This document shows positions 27,101 to 32,511 of a stretch of DNA of 32,511 nucleotides, one piece after another. Position numbers and translations under genes: made by a program. Each line of letters opens with the position of its first letter. Within the stretch, counting starts at the first letter, position 1. The stretch lies in contig KN887389.1 in assembly GCA_000934455.1 (NCBI GenBank), positions 1 through 32,511 on the forward strand, in the 5' to 3' direction. The notes beneath the pieces are model-generated. The model was not told where the DNA came from. It searched no databases and saw only the letters and a program-made list of their open reading frames with translations. The stretch is from Apostichopus parvimensis. Taxonomy: Eukaryota > Echinodermata > Holothuroidea > Aspidochirotida > Stichopodidae.

Positions 27101-30100
27101 CAGGACAACAGATCACAAAGAATGAGAGAAAGAATTTTCATAATTTGAACAATCAACTGCTAATTCACTGTAGTGTGATACAGTACAGTTGTACAATGAA
27201 TGCAGTGAGCACTGTACAGTGCTTTCTCAAGTTAGTTACATCTCCTCTATGTCACCAGAATATTACAGTAAGAGAGAGTGGGACTTTACATGATGAAATA
27301 AATTTTGATTTCGCTGTAAATTCAATGCAGCGCAAGGTTTTTCGAACCAACCGTTTTTGACAAGTGACACATTCCAACACGTTATGTTAGCACATGTGTT
27401 TTCATTGAGCGCAATTAAAACTTCCTAATAACGTAGAAGCATTCAATCAAAGTACATCCTTTATTATTCAAGTTAAGAGAACAGGGTGCATACAGTTATA
27501 TATCCTACCAGTACAAACTAGGAAATTTGATTTGTTAGATTATCTTTCTTTCTACTTAGTTGTTTAGATGACAAAAGGTATGTTTGATTGGCTGATATTA
27601 AAGGAGAGCTGATCTGTGAGTTTGCTTCCACTTAAATTTCCATGAGTACAAAAAGGTAATTTTTTAGTCTATTTATGATGACCATTTTAAGGAATTGCCT
27701 TAAAGCAATATTTCATATTTTTTTACACTAACATGAGCCCATTATGATCTACTTCATGAAGTTGCTTAGTGAAGTATCACTTGGATATAACGGGAGTAAA
27801 AGTCAAAATTATTGAAGTTTTTCCAATTTTTCATAACAATAATACTAAATGGACAATGGAAAAGGAAAACTGACTGAACATTGATAAACAATTGAGGGAA
27901 AAAAGAGCAAAACATTTGTTGGTTGGAATGAGAATTGAGTCAGTGACCTCAGGGTTACAAACCTTGCGCTCTACCAACATAGCTATACAACCCCTAGTTG
28001 TGGCAATCTCTATTCATAGCCATTTCCTTGCTGGGGGCGCCAGTCAGAAGCCACAGTACCCTTACATAATACATACCGTCCGTGTAAGCAAAGATCACAC
28101 CCTAGCTTCATACCATATATACAACATAGAAAGCGACTGGGAAGGGAAGGGATATCAAGAGAAATCTGGCTTTTTATGTACAACTACATTTAAGTAAATT
28201 AGCAACAGAAAACCAACTGGGAAAAGAGAGAAGAAATATCTTCCCAGAGAGTTTCAAGCTCCTTGAGCCTTGAGCTCCCTTCTGGGTGGATATGTGCGTT
28301 ATAAATCACCATTATTATTATTATTATTATAATAATTATTAGTGATCCATACATTGCCATTTCTTTGCTTGGGAATCGCCACCGACTATGGATTGGATTT
28401 ACCATTGGAATATTGACTGGAATTGAAAACATATTTTTTTGGATTATTTGGCCAAAAATATGTTAAACTCAACTTCAAATTCACTGCTTTTAATCTGCAA
28501 TGCACTCTGTTAATATCCCGAATCACTGACATTGTTTTTGAAACTGACACTTTTCAGATGACAAAATGAACTGTAATGTAACTTGCCCACAAGTTTGTGT
28601 AAAATATTTTGGAACTGTATCCAATACCTGTGGCACTAAGTACATAGACACCTACTGTATACAGTAGAATGAGTATCAAAGTACTCAATAATTACTAAAT
28701 TTGCAATTTAACATTTCATGATACATTTGCTTGTTCAGAGAATAATTACTTTACTGTGTGAACATTAACCCTTAGATTTTAGATTGTCATCTATTAAACA
28801 AAGCTAACGCAGAATATCTCATATAGTGAACTTTAAGGGAGAAAGCTTTTTCGCACGCGATGCAATTTAATCACCAATATTTAATGGTCTTTGTTCAATG
28901 AGCAACCATACAATACCAGATGTGGGTTAGTGGAGGTGTAAGCCTAAACTGCATCTAGCAAAAAAATCCAGGATTTTGGTCAAATCAGATTTTTAAGGCA
29001 TGTGAAGAATTACATGTGTGAAGATCTTTGACCTTTCATATTCTTTTGTCTCCTCTGATCTGTAGGGCCTTCACAAGTATTGTAAAGTGTACTGTCATAA
29101 TTGCTATTGTTTGAATATCAGCTTTACGTCACTCTCATGCTAAAATTACTGTAAATGAAACAAATGTTATCAGCACTGGGAAAGATTAGACATTGCCCCT
29201 GTTGTAGTGTAATTGCACTGTGCATGAAGTAAGTGTTGCCATATAGAGCACTGCGACAGTTCATCGCTTAAATCGTCTTATCGCCTTTGTTTACAATCAA
29301 GGGTTGTGAGTGACAAGCAAGACAACAAAAGGAACTAATGCAAGAGTTACAACAACAGTAGAAGGACTTGAAAGTGTGAACAGGAAACACTGTTCCACTT
29401 TGATTCTGGCTATAGCCTATGATGCCAAGCAATCCAAAACAGAACAGCATTATGTGCACAACGGCTTAAGTTATTTTTTTTCTTTATATATGGCACATTG
29501 TCCAAACAGAAGCTGACATTTACATTAAGTAAGGTTTAGTTGTGGGACACATTCAAGCAAGATTACGAACATAAAGAGTGCCTTGCAAATTACACATTTT
29601 TGCTCAGAACTAATGTATTTCAAGCTAAATAATAGCAGACCACATCTGTTTTTGCAGATCCAGGGCGTAATTTAGTGCTCAAATTTCTACTGCAGTTTTG
29701 AAGTCTTCTGAATTTGCTACCCTTATAGATACTATGGTTCATGTGTATTAAAAATACGGTTATGCATATTTGAACTTGTATAGCAATTTGACAAATTTGA
29801 ATAGTGTTTTACGATAGGATACTGGGGTCACAGTACAAAAATGTCGCCAATTGTTGTAAGCCAGGTAGCAAAAAGTGCAGATGTAAAGGAGAGAGGTAGG
29901 AGAGGAGTGATGTTAATACTAAGATTCTGTTGGCAAGAATCTGCTACACTTGTATAACAATTCTAAGTGTTTCACATGTCAGCATGTTTAATTATATATG
30001 TCAGATGAATTTATTTTCCCCCTGAGACCCTCCTGCAAAGGTTACTGCAGGTATTTTCTTGTTTACAAACCAAACATTAATTATGTGCTGTAAATAACTT

Positions 30101-32038
30101 ACCAACTGCTGGGGCATCATAGGAATCACCCAGAAGGATCTCTGGAGCCGAGTACGCTAAACTACCGCATGAAGTCTCTAATTTTTGTCCTGGACTGTAG
30201 AGATTACTAAATCCAAAATCAGTCAGTTTCACTACTCCTTGTTTCTTGAAAAATATGACATTTTCTGGTTTAAGGTCCCTATGAACAACATGCATCTTGT
30301 GACAATAGGAGATGGCCTGTACTATTTGTTGGAAGTATGTGCTCGCCAGATCCTCGTCCAAACCGCTCTCATGTTGCATAATATAATCGTACATGTCGCC
30401 CCCATCTCCAAGCTCCAGAATCAAGTAAAGCTTGGACTGGGTGTCAATGACCTCGTAGAGACGAACGACATGAGGATGCTGTACCAATTTCATGCATCTA
30501 ACTTCCTGAAAAAGATGAGCTAGGGAAACTTCATCCAATTTAGTCTTGTCGATCACCTTGACGGCAACTTTTTCACCTGAAAGATGCGAGAGAAGGTCAA
30601 TAGTTATAACCTGAGAAATATCAGTCTGCATTACAGCTTATATGAATGAACTACTAAGCTGGAGATCTAAGAATGCATCCATGTGGAAACCATACAAGGG
30701 TGAAACGTTGCTGGTGTTTTGTAGTAGCACTGGGTCATTATTTCTCTACCAAACCATGCAAGATCTCTGCACTGTACAACTTTCATTTATCTTTTGCAAG
30801 CACTTGTAACAGTAGTTGCACAATGACATAGATTCAGTCCAATAGAATAAGGTTTTTGTACACGACAAATAAACAAATAAATAAAATTAAAAGAAAGAAA
30901 AATTGTGTAATGATCTGTATGAACATGGTTGCTCCAGGTACTATGACCTGTCATTGACAAGCAAGTTGATATGACATTAACGGCTCTAGCAATGAACCCA
31001 AGTTTCATGCAAACCATTATTTTGGACTTAACTTTTCCCCATTGAACCACTAATGTTGCGATTTAAAAAGCCAATGATCAAAAACATTGTCCATAATTAG
31101 TGATAAATACAACCTCAAGTAGAAAATGGTTCAGTGTATATTTATTCATATACTATTTGATGACTTGTGGTGTTTTAATGCACCTAGTAAAACCCTTGTC
31201 AAAATAAAGAATATCCTACTATTAATATATTCTAACACGAACGCCTTGCCACATCCTCATCGAGCCCTATTGCATTCTTCTGCTTTGCAACATTGCAATA
31301 TGCAGAATTGGATTCTTATCACAGCTTCTCTGGCCTACGGAGTCACAACTTACAAAATTTAAGGTGCCAATGTTTAAACGCTTCACGTAAGTTTGGAGTG
31401 TTTCACCCTGTCAAGGTCTGGGTACATTGATAGGGGTTTGGTGCTTGTACTAGTTTATCCAAACAGCAATGTACATTGCTTGTTCATAGAAACACTTCTC
31501 TTACAACATACGACAGAAGCTATAGCTGCCCTGTGTGAAACAACTTGTGCATTTTGTTCATAAAAGCCTTCATGAGACGACACCAAGTGTCCTATTGTAA
31601 GCTCAGCCCAAACTCCCGAAGGATGAACTGCTATATTTTCATCAAGATTTGGTTGTCTGACAGAAACTTTGATATCTTTCTTTCTTGGATGACCATATTC
31701 AATTAGCCTTTGGCAGTAAAATGTTGCAGTTTATATAACATTAAACTTAAGTCTGAAGTGAATGGTAACAAATAACACATCTTTGTACTCATCTGGAAAT
31801 AGTACTTAATACTAGTTATAGGCTGTGATAGCTGAATGGGTATAGCCTAGTTCAGTACACAGTATGTAGGCTAGTAATCGAGATGATACTTATACATATA
31901 TATACTGTACAAACCTGTGAATACATGTTTAGCCAACTTGACAATAGCGAAATGGCCGCGTCCGAGTGTCCGTTCCAAGTCGTATAAACCGGCAAATTTC
32001 CCATCGTAACTAGATTTTCGGACTAAATCAGTCATCAT
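9..32038 (-). CDS. SNRK: SNRK kinase gene, 5' part (five exons, 3' end outside window)
   Basis: SNF-related Ser/Thr kinase of the AMPK-related family, known as a target of LKB1. The coding join on the minus strand is 32038-31915, 30576-30103, 10085-9944, 9589-9383, 170-9, giving 369 residues plus 2 bases and still open. Residues about 19-272 form the kinase domain: glycine loop GRGHFAIV (26-33), VAVK lysine K48, HRDLKPEN (140-147, catalytic D142), DFG (161-163), T-loop threonine T176 in LETSCGS, APE (185-187). The T-loop threonine matches human T173, shifted by three residues. A UBA-type region follows (about 290-340) with GDVADR and ATYFLLAE. Similarity to vertebrate SNRK runs through every exon junction, so the ortholog call is strong. 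All splice sites are GT-AG. The C-terminal half, less conserved in this family, lies beyond position 1. No frameshift or lost key residue was seen. Confidence 0.95.
2226..2638. repeat. Degenerate tandem repeat, about 3 units of 120-145 bp
   Basis: Shared blocks recur in the same order: ATAGGATGT-TAAGTATCTC with AAAGACTGCAATA (2240s and 2360s), ATAAACC..CTCAAACGATGCA (2403 and 2562), ACAATGTGAATGG (2330 and 2480) and AATTAACC (2448 and 2608). Units carry indels and many changes, so the array is old. The first two units have G-rich tracts. Confidence 0.6.
2639..2852. repeat. Tandem duplication (about 121 and 91 bp units)
   Basis: Two adjacent near-identical units, each beginning ATAACTGACTGGCT and ending CACCCACTCACTCAC. 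The first is longer because a block of about 30 bp starting ACAGTTAAAGGAA is itself duplicated inside it. High identity suggests a fairly recent duplication. Confidence 0.75.
3137..3763. mobile_element. Outer hAT-like MITE (about 244 bp plus 383 bp insertion)
   Basis: Terminal inverted repeats CAAGGGCGGCGGAA and TTCCGCCGCCCTTG match perfectly over 14 bp. The element is flanked by an exact 8 bp direct repeat GTTCTATT (3129-3136, 3764-3771). An 8 bp target duplication with CA-starting TIRs is the hallmark of the hAT superfamily. There is no transposase frame, so the element is non-autonomous. G-rich subterminal stretches occur at both ends (GGGGGGGCAC). It is interrupted by a second element at 3224-3598. 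Confidence 0.85.
3224..3598. mobile_element. Inner hAT-like MITE (375 bp) nested in the outer one
   Basis: TIRs CATAGGCGTATGAG and CTCCTACGCCTATG (one mismatch) are flanked by an exact 8 bp target duplication GTAGTAAA (3216-3223, 3599-3606). The subterminal regions share CAGCCCC and TTTTTCGGGCA motifs, and a CG-rich palindromic patch CGCGCGGAGCGCGCG lies at about 3512-3526. No coding capacity. The insertion splits the outer element and so is younger. Confidence 0.85.
4153..4243. repeat. Three tandem copies of a 30-31 bp unit
   Basis: The motif GGGACATGG with ATAATAG and CCTGAGTAG recurs three times with small changes. Nothing suggests a function. Confidence 0.7.
5386..5416. repeat. (GAAA)n and (GA)n simple repeat
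   Basis: GAAAGAAAGAAAGAAA followed by GAGAGAGAG, an ordinary purine-rich microsatellite. Confidence 0.75.
5796..5831. repeat. (TAC)n microsatellite, imperfect
   Basis: Interrupted run of TAC/ACT trinucleotides (ACTACTTACTATTACTACTA and on). Simple repeat only. Confidence 0.7.
6413..6473 (-). repeat. Dispersed repeat family, copy in reverse orientation
   Basis: Reverse-complemented it reads CACTCTAAGTATGGTAGAGC, then GAGTGCTAAGG and GGGGAGACAGGTAA. This lines up with 19953-20034 (GAGTGCTAAGGTTGTGGGG, ACACAGGTAAG). One of four related copies noticed in the window. Confidence 0.5.
7036..7061 (+). repeat. Poly-G tract with G-quadruplex potential
   Basis: A run of about 14 G followed by CGGAGGGCGGGGC. 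Similar long G runs occur at 16976-16995, 18374-18386 and 20240-20269. All are on the plus strand, so they are C-rich in the SNRK transcript. Such runs are also prone to sequencing-length error. Confidence 0.7.
8037..8136. repeat. Two-copy tandem duplication with C-rich spacers
   Basis: The block TTTGGTGACATTTATCATTG occurs at about 8060 and 8110, each copy preceded by a C-rich run and ACTAACTTCC or ACTACCTTCC. Likely an old local duplication of about 52 bp. Confidence 0.65.
9383..9589 (-). CDS. SNRK: SNRK coding exon 4 (end of kinase, start of UBA)
   Basis: 207 bases, completing residue 247 (Ser) and running to two bases of residue 316. It encodes [20 protein letters not shown], then NDPWL (end of kinase domain) and [20 protein letters not shown] with ADRQKIV, the first part of the UBA-type region. 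The acceptor is CTCTCAG before TCTGATAGC. For the donor I chose GTACGT at 9382 over GTAAAT four bases further on: only the former joins in frame to exon 5, giving [12 protein letters not shown] against human IVEALETNRYNH. The GTAAAT choice would run into a stop. Confidence 0.93.
9831..9876 (-). pseudogene. Partial copy of SNRK exon 3 tail and donor site
   Basis: 46 bp that match exon 3's 3' end and donor (9941-9986) at 43 positions, same orientation, 110 bp away, inside intron 3. In sense it still reads [13 protein letters not shown] and ends AAAAG|GTAAAA, so both frame and donor dinucleotide survive. The rest of the exon and any acceptor are absent, so it cannot be a full alternative exon as it stands. 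It looks like a remnant of local duplication. Confidence 0.75.
9877..9911 (+). other. G-quadruplex-prone tract next to exon 3
   Basis: Five or more G runs of 3-6 separated by short loops (GGGGGGTGGGATGGGG and following), 33 bp beyond the exon 3 donor. G-rich on the template strand, hence C-rich in the pre-mRNA. Another G-rich tract lies at 10323-10353 on the other side of the exon. Confidence 0.6.
9944..10085 (-). CDS. SNRK: SNRK coding exon 3 (kinase C-lobe)
   Basis: 142 bases, residues 200-246 plus two bases, entering in phase 1 and leaving in phase 2. It encodes [19 protein letters not shown] and [17 protein letters not shown], then the start of the ECK-S-LIARML helix. The acceptor is TTTTTCAG before ATGTCTGG and the donor is GTAAGAAT at 9943. 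About 20 kb of intron separates it from exon 2. Partial copies of its two edges lie just outside it (9831-9876 and 10188-10219), and G-rich tracts flank it on the plus strand. The functional copy is clear because only this one has both splice sites and full similarity. Confidence 0.95.
10188..10219 (-). pseudogene. Partial copy of SNRK exon 3 head, acceptor lost
   Basis: About 31 bp resembling exon 3's acceptor and first codons (ATGTCTGGAGTT), 119 bp upstream in gene sense. The acceptor AG is changed (TTTTCCG instead of TTTCAG), so it should not splice. Together with the tail copy in intron 3, both edges of this exon are duplicated. Confidence 0.6.
11595..11950. repeat. Degenerate tandem repeat, about four units of 100-120 bp
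   Basis: Recurrent block GCA(A/G)TATGTGGCTTCCTTAT at about 11597, 11702, 11823 and 11924, with TTTAAGAA and AGTTCACAGA-like segments between in matching order. Strongly diverged. Confidence 0.5.
12647..12890. repeat. 21 bp minisatellite, about 10.7 copies with two 10 bp half-units
   Basis: Unit built from AGGATGCTTCAGCCTG and GCTGC, with a PstI site CTGCAG at each junction. Order: three full units, one 10 bp short unit (AGGATGCTGC), four full, one short, then three progressively diverged units and a partial. Because 21 is a multiple of three, two plus-strand frames stay open and would read MLQPGCR or QDASAWL repeats. There is no sign of a coding gene. Confidence 0.95.
15186..15929. repeat. 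31 bp minisatellite, 24 units
   Basis: Units start TAGCTTTGTAAGAT and end TTTGACTAAC, head to tail with no spacers. Most carry ATATCTGCC in the middle; four (starting 15312, 15467, 15746, 15808) carry ACCTTCC instead. A few have CCAAC, CAAAC or AGTTATCT changes. The first unit is irregular at 33 bp. The middle AGATATCT is self-complementary. Confidence 0.97.
16520..16562. repeat. (TG)n / (TATG)n simple repeat
   Basis: TATGTGTGTGTGTGTTCGTG then TATGTATGTATACC and TGTGTGTG. An ordinary microsatellite. Confidence 0.7.
17149..17215. repeat. Two-copy tandem repeat of about 33 bp
   Basis: TATCCATCTAATTATATGCT followed by AA/AG and CAGACCA occurs twice in tandem. Nothing else to say of it. Confidence 0.75.
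18121..18249. repeat. Two-copy tandem duplication, 63 and 66 bp
   Basis: Both copies begin TTTAGAACAGGTGTAGTTGG and end CCCACTCATCTA-ACATGA. They differ by a few substitutions and a 3 bp indel, so the duplication is fairly recent. Confidence 0.85.
19527..19668 (+). repeat. Dispersed repeat copy with inverted-repeat arms
   Basis: Arms CTTACCTGTCTCCTCACAAC (19527-19549) and GTTGTGGGGAAACAGGTAAG (ending 19649) pair at 21 of 23 positions around a 77 bp middle. The right half (19588-19668) is shared with 19953-20034. The inverted arms suggest either a MITE-like element or two copies inserted head to head. Confidence 0.55.
19953..20034 (+). repeat. Dispersed repeat family, second copy
   Basis: Reads GTTACCAGTTCACTCTAGGC, then GAGTGCTAAGGTTGTGGGG and ACACAGGTAAGCGAGGAGC. 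Aligns with 19588-19668 along its length. The internal AGAGTGCTAAGGTTGTGGGG has some resemblance to the anticodon and T arms of a tRNA, so a tRNA-derived origin is possible but weak. Confidence 0.55.
21724..21951. other. Assembly gap (228 Ns)
   Basis: Run of undetermined bases inside intron 2. The flanks are alike (ATGATACTTATTAATATGC on the left, ATGATACAATTATAATATGC on the right), so the gap may cover a tandem repeat. No coding exon is expected to be missing, since exons 2 and 3 join cleanly. Confidence 0.98.
24058..24104 (+). repeat. Dispersed repeat family, partial copy
   Basis: GAGACAGGTAAGTGAGGAGT followed by CAAGTAAATT matches the right end of the 19953-20034 copy. The left part is absent or unrecognisable. 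Confidence 0.45.
24841..25160. repeat. Degenerate tandem repeat, four units of 75-87 bp
   Basis: Each unit has TGCATCACTGTG or a close form, then TAGTACTATAGCATCC, TCATTGAAGCTTACA and CTGTATCAGACATTTTCATC. Units start near 24841, 24928, 25002 and 25088; the second has lost part of its middle. The plus-strand reading is open across the array only by chance of the repeat. Confidence 0.8.
26357..26405. repeat. Two-copy 25 bp tandem repeat
   Basis: CTATATTAATATCCCATAAC followed by TAGT or TGGT, twice in tandem. Confidence 0.8.
26878..26938 (-). mobile_element. tRNA-Ala-like SINE head
   Basis: In minus-strand sense it reads TAGCATGAGAGAGGTTGTGG then GGTTCGAGCCC. This resembles the anticodon arm (AGC), variable loop and T arm of tRNA-Ala; the box B motif matches GGTTCGANTCC at 10 of 11 positions. 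The box A side (GCTGGGTGACATTAG) is poor. This is typical of the 5' head of an old tRNA-derived SINE, whose body would run toward lower coordinates (about 26877 to 26600). The 3' end and target duplication were not found. Confidence 0.6.
27921..27992 (-). pseudogene. tRNA-Thr(TGT)-like sequence, degenerate
   Basis: Exactly 72 bases that fold as a tRNA: acceptor stem GGTTGTA/TCCAACC pairs at 6 of 7, D arm GCTA-TGTTGGTA-GAGC at 3 of 4, anticodon arm CAAGG-TTTGTAA-CCCTG at 4 of 5 with anticodon TGT. Box A (TAGCTATGTTGGTAGAGC) is good; the T arm (CTCAATT loop) is decayed. Six Ts, a pol III terminator, follow 16 bases after the 3' end (27904-27899). It may be a decayed tRNA gene or the head of a tRNA-derived SINE; I do not see a SINE body. 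Confidence 0.6.
28308..28339. repeat. (ATT)n microsatellite
   Basis: CATTATTATTATTATTATTA followed by the partly complementary TAATAATTATT, so it can also fold back. Simple repeat. Confidence 0.85.
30103..30576 (-). CDS. SNRK: SNRK coding exon 2 (kinase core)
   Basis: 474 bases, residues 42-199 with one base of residue 200; it enters and leaves in phase 1. The acceptor is TTTCAG before GTGAAAAAG, and the donor GTAAGT starts at 30102. It carries most catalytic elements: VAVK (K48), the helix C glutamate in FQEVRC (E66), hinge [22 protein letters not shown]176 in the activation loop, and SAPEILLGD. Codon 200 is split and completed as Asp in exon 3, giving DAPAVDVWSLGV as in vertebrate SNRK. 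Reading past either splice site loses the similarity at once, which fixes both boundaries. Confidence 0.96.
30577..31914 (-). other. SNRK intron 1 (1338 bp)
   Basis: Bounded by GTTTGT and TTTCAG, phase 1. Apart from AT-rich simple sequence (for example around 30865-30905) I see no gene, RNA or mobile element in it. Confidence 0.85.
31915..32038 (-). CDS. SNRK: SNRK coding exon 1 (N-terminus, glycine loop)
   Basis: Encodes residues 1-41 plus one base. It starts [20 protein letters not shown] and ends at KHVFT, covering the first kinase strand and the glycine loop GRGHFAIV. Two ATGs are adjacent (32038 and 32035). An in-frame TAA lies seven codons upstream of the first (32059-32057), so translation must begin at one of them. 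The second has A at -3 and is the better context, so the N-terminus may be one residue shorter. The donor is GTTTGT at 31914, phase 1. Human SNRK starts MAGFKRGYDGKIAGLYD, so this N-terminus is three residues longer. Confidence 0.93.
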
Positions 32039-32463
32039 TAAAACAATCCACCCTTTTTAAAATTGCTATTGCATCTTTGACATCTTTGTTGTACTTTTCT
32101 CCTTAGCTAGTACAGAAAATATTTGATGTAGTTGTCTGTTCGGTTGGACATTTCTTATCATTAGAAAAGCCGGTTGTATTTGTGAACGTTTAGCAGTAGA
32201 CTACACATGTCAGTCGTTCTCAAACTTCTCAGAAACGACTCACAAAAGCAGTACGTACATTTGCAATGCATTTGCTCGTTCGCCGTAGAAACAATCTCAG
32301 TTCAGTAGTATGACGTATATACGTCAACAAAAACGTCATAACATTTGCGGAAGCTAAATAAGCAAGACAACCAGAATACAAAATGCATTGAGGTTTCGAT
32401 AACTTCAATGCGCTAGACTTCTGCTTGTTAGTATAACCAGAACTAGCTGTTACAATAACACCA
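32039..32463 (-). promoter_or_regulatory. SNRK 5' UTR / proximal upstream region
   Basis: Sequence upstream of the SNRK start codon. I see no other coding exon here and cannot place the transcription start. It could hold the 5' UTR and core promoter if there is no upstream non-coding exon. No clear TATA box in a useful position. The notable content is the CRE-like palindrome and extra half-site at 32311-32338. CpGs are somewhat more frequent than in the introns, as expected near a start site, but this is by eye only. Confidence 0.4.
32311..32338. promoter_or_regulatory. Cluster of three CRE-like (CREB/ATF) half-sites
   Basis: A perfect 16 bp palindrome TGACGTATATACGTCA at 32311-32326, followed by another ACGTCA half-site at 32333-32338. 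TGACG/CGTCA is the core recognised by CREB/ATF bZIP proteins. The full CRE is TGACGTCA, so here two halves face each other with a 4 bp spacer. It lies about 275 bp upstream of the SNRK start codon. Binding is inferred, not shown. Confidence 0.45.
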
Positions 32464-32511
32464 GAGCTCCCAACTGACCCGCATTTCGCGGGTTGGACCC
32501 GCATTCTAACA
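32464..32511. repeat. GC-rich hairpin sequence at window edge, possible transposon end
   Basis: A GC-rich stretch running off the window with the short hairpin ACCCGC-ATTTC-GCGGGT and a further ACCCGCAT copy just after it. Composition and repeated motif differ from the surrounding AT-rich sequence, which suggests the end of a mobile element. Only its edge is visible, so no family is assigned. Confidence 0.3.

Larger units (their letters stand above)
10086..30102 (-). other. SNRK intron 2 (about 20 kb)
   Basis: Runs from donor GTAAGT (30102) to acceptor TTTTTCAG (10086), phase 1, and separates the DAPAV and DVWSLG codons. It contains most of the repeats listed, plus one gap of Ns. The short open frames in it (up to about 110 codons) show no family similarity I recognise, lack plausible splice sites or sit on repeats, and are about what chance gives in this composition. 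Stretches 12900-15185, 15930-17148, 20035-21723, 21952-24057, 25161-26356 and 28336-30102 hold nothing I can name apart from minor simple repeats. Confidence 0.85.

Noticed and set aside
30077..30631. A separate 184-residue kinase gene
   Set aside because: It is SNRK exon 2 read through both splice sites; the extra residues at each end are intron.

Overview
This is a stretch of animal nuclear DNA, AT-rich and intron-dominated, with no bacterial-type gene packing, operons or CRISPR. One protein-coding gene can be supported: the 5' part of an SNRK (SNF-related serine/threonine kinase, AMPK-related family) gene on the minus strand. Five coding exons (31915-32038, 30103-30576, 9944-10085, 9383-9589, 9-170) join in frame with GT-AG introns. 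They give 369 residues plus two bases: the whole kinase domain and the UBA region. The gene continues beyond the left edge, so the C-terminal half is missing. No kinase residue I can check is lost, so the gene looks intact.

The introns are about 1.3 kb, 20.0 kb, 0.35 kb and 9.2 kb, and they account for almost all of the window. The protein is close to vertebrate SNRK along its whole length. The sequence style (large introns, 60-odd percent AT, tRNA-derived repeats, small hAT-like MITEs, many minisatellites, long G runs) fits a marine invertebrate deuterostome. An echinoderm, perhaps a sea cucumber, is my guess; the sequence alone does not prove it.

Layout, left to right. 9-170 is exon 5. Intron 4 (171-9382) holds degenerate tandem repeats (2226-2850), a hAT-type MITE with a second hAT-type MITE nested inside it (3129-3771), a CpG-dense pocket (about 5530-5655), and simple repeats. 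Exons 4 and 3 (9383-10085) are separated by a 354 bp intron; partial copies of both edges of exon 3 lie just outside that exon, and G-rich tracts flank it on the template strand. Intron 2 (10086-30102) holds a 21 bp minisatellite (12647-12890), a 24-unit 31 bp minisatellite (15186-15929), several older tandem duplications, a dispersed family with an inverted-repeat copy, an assembly gap (21724-21951), a tRNA-Ala-like SINE head and a 72 bp tRNA-Thr-like sequence. Exon 2 and exon 1 follow. The region upstream of the start codon has a cluster of CRE-like half-sites.

I found no convincing new enzyme system or nested protein gene. The most unusual structures are the duplicated exon-3 edges, the nested MITEs, the minisatellites and the promoter palindrome.
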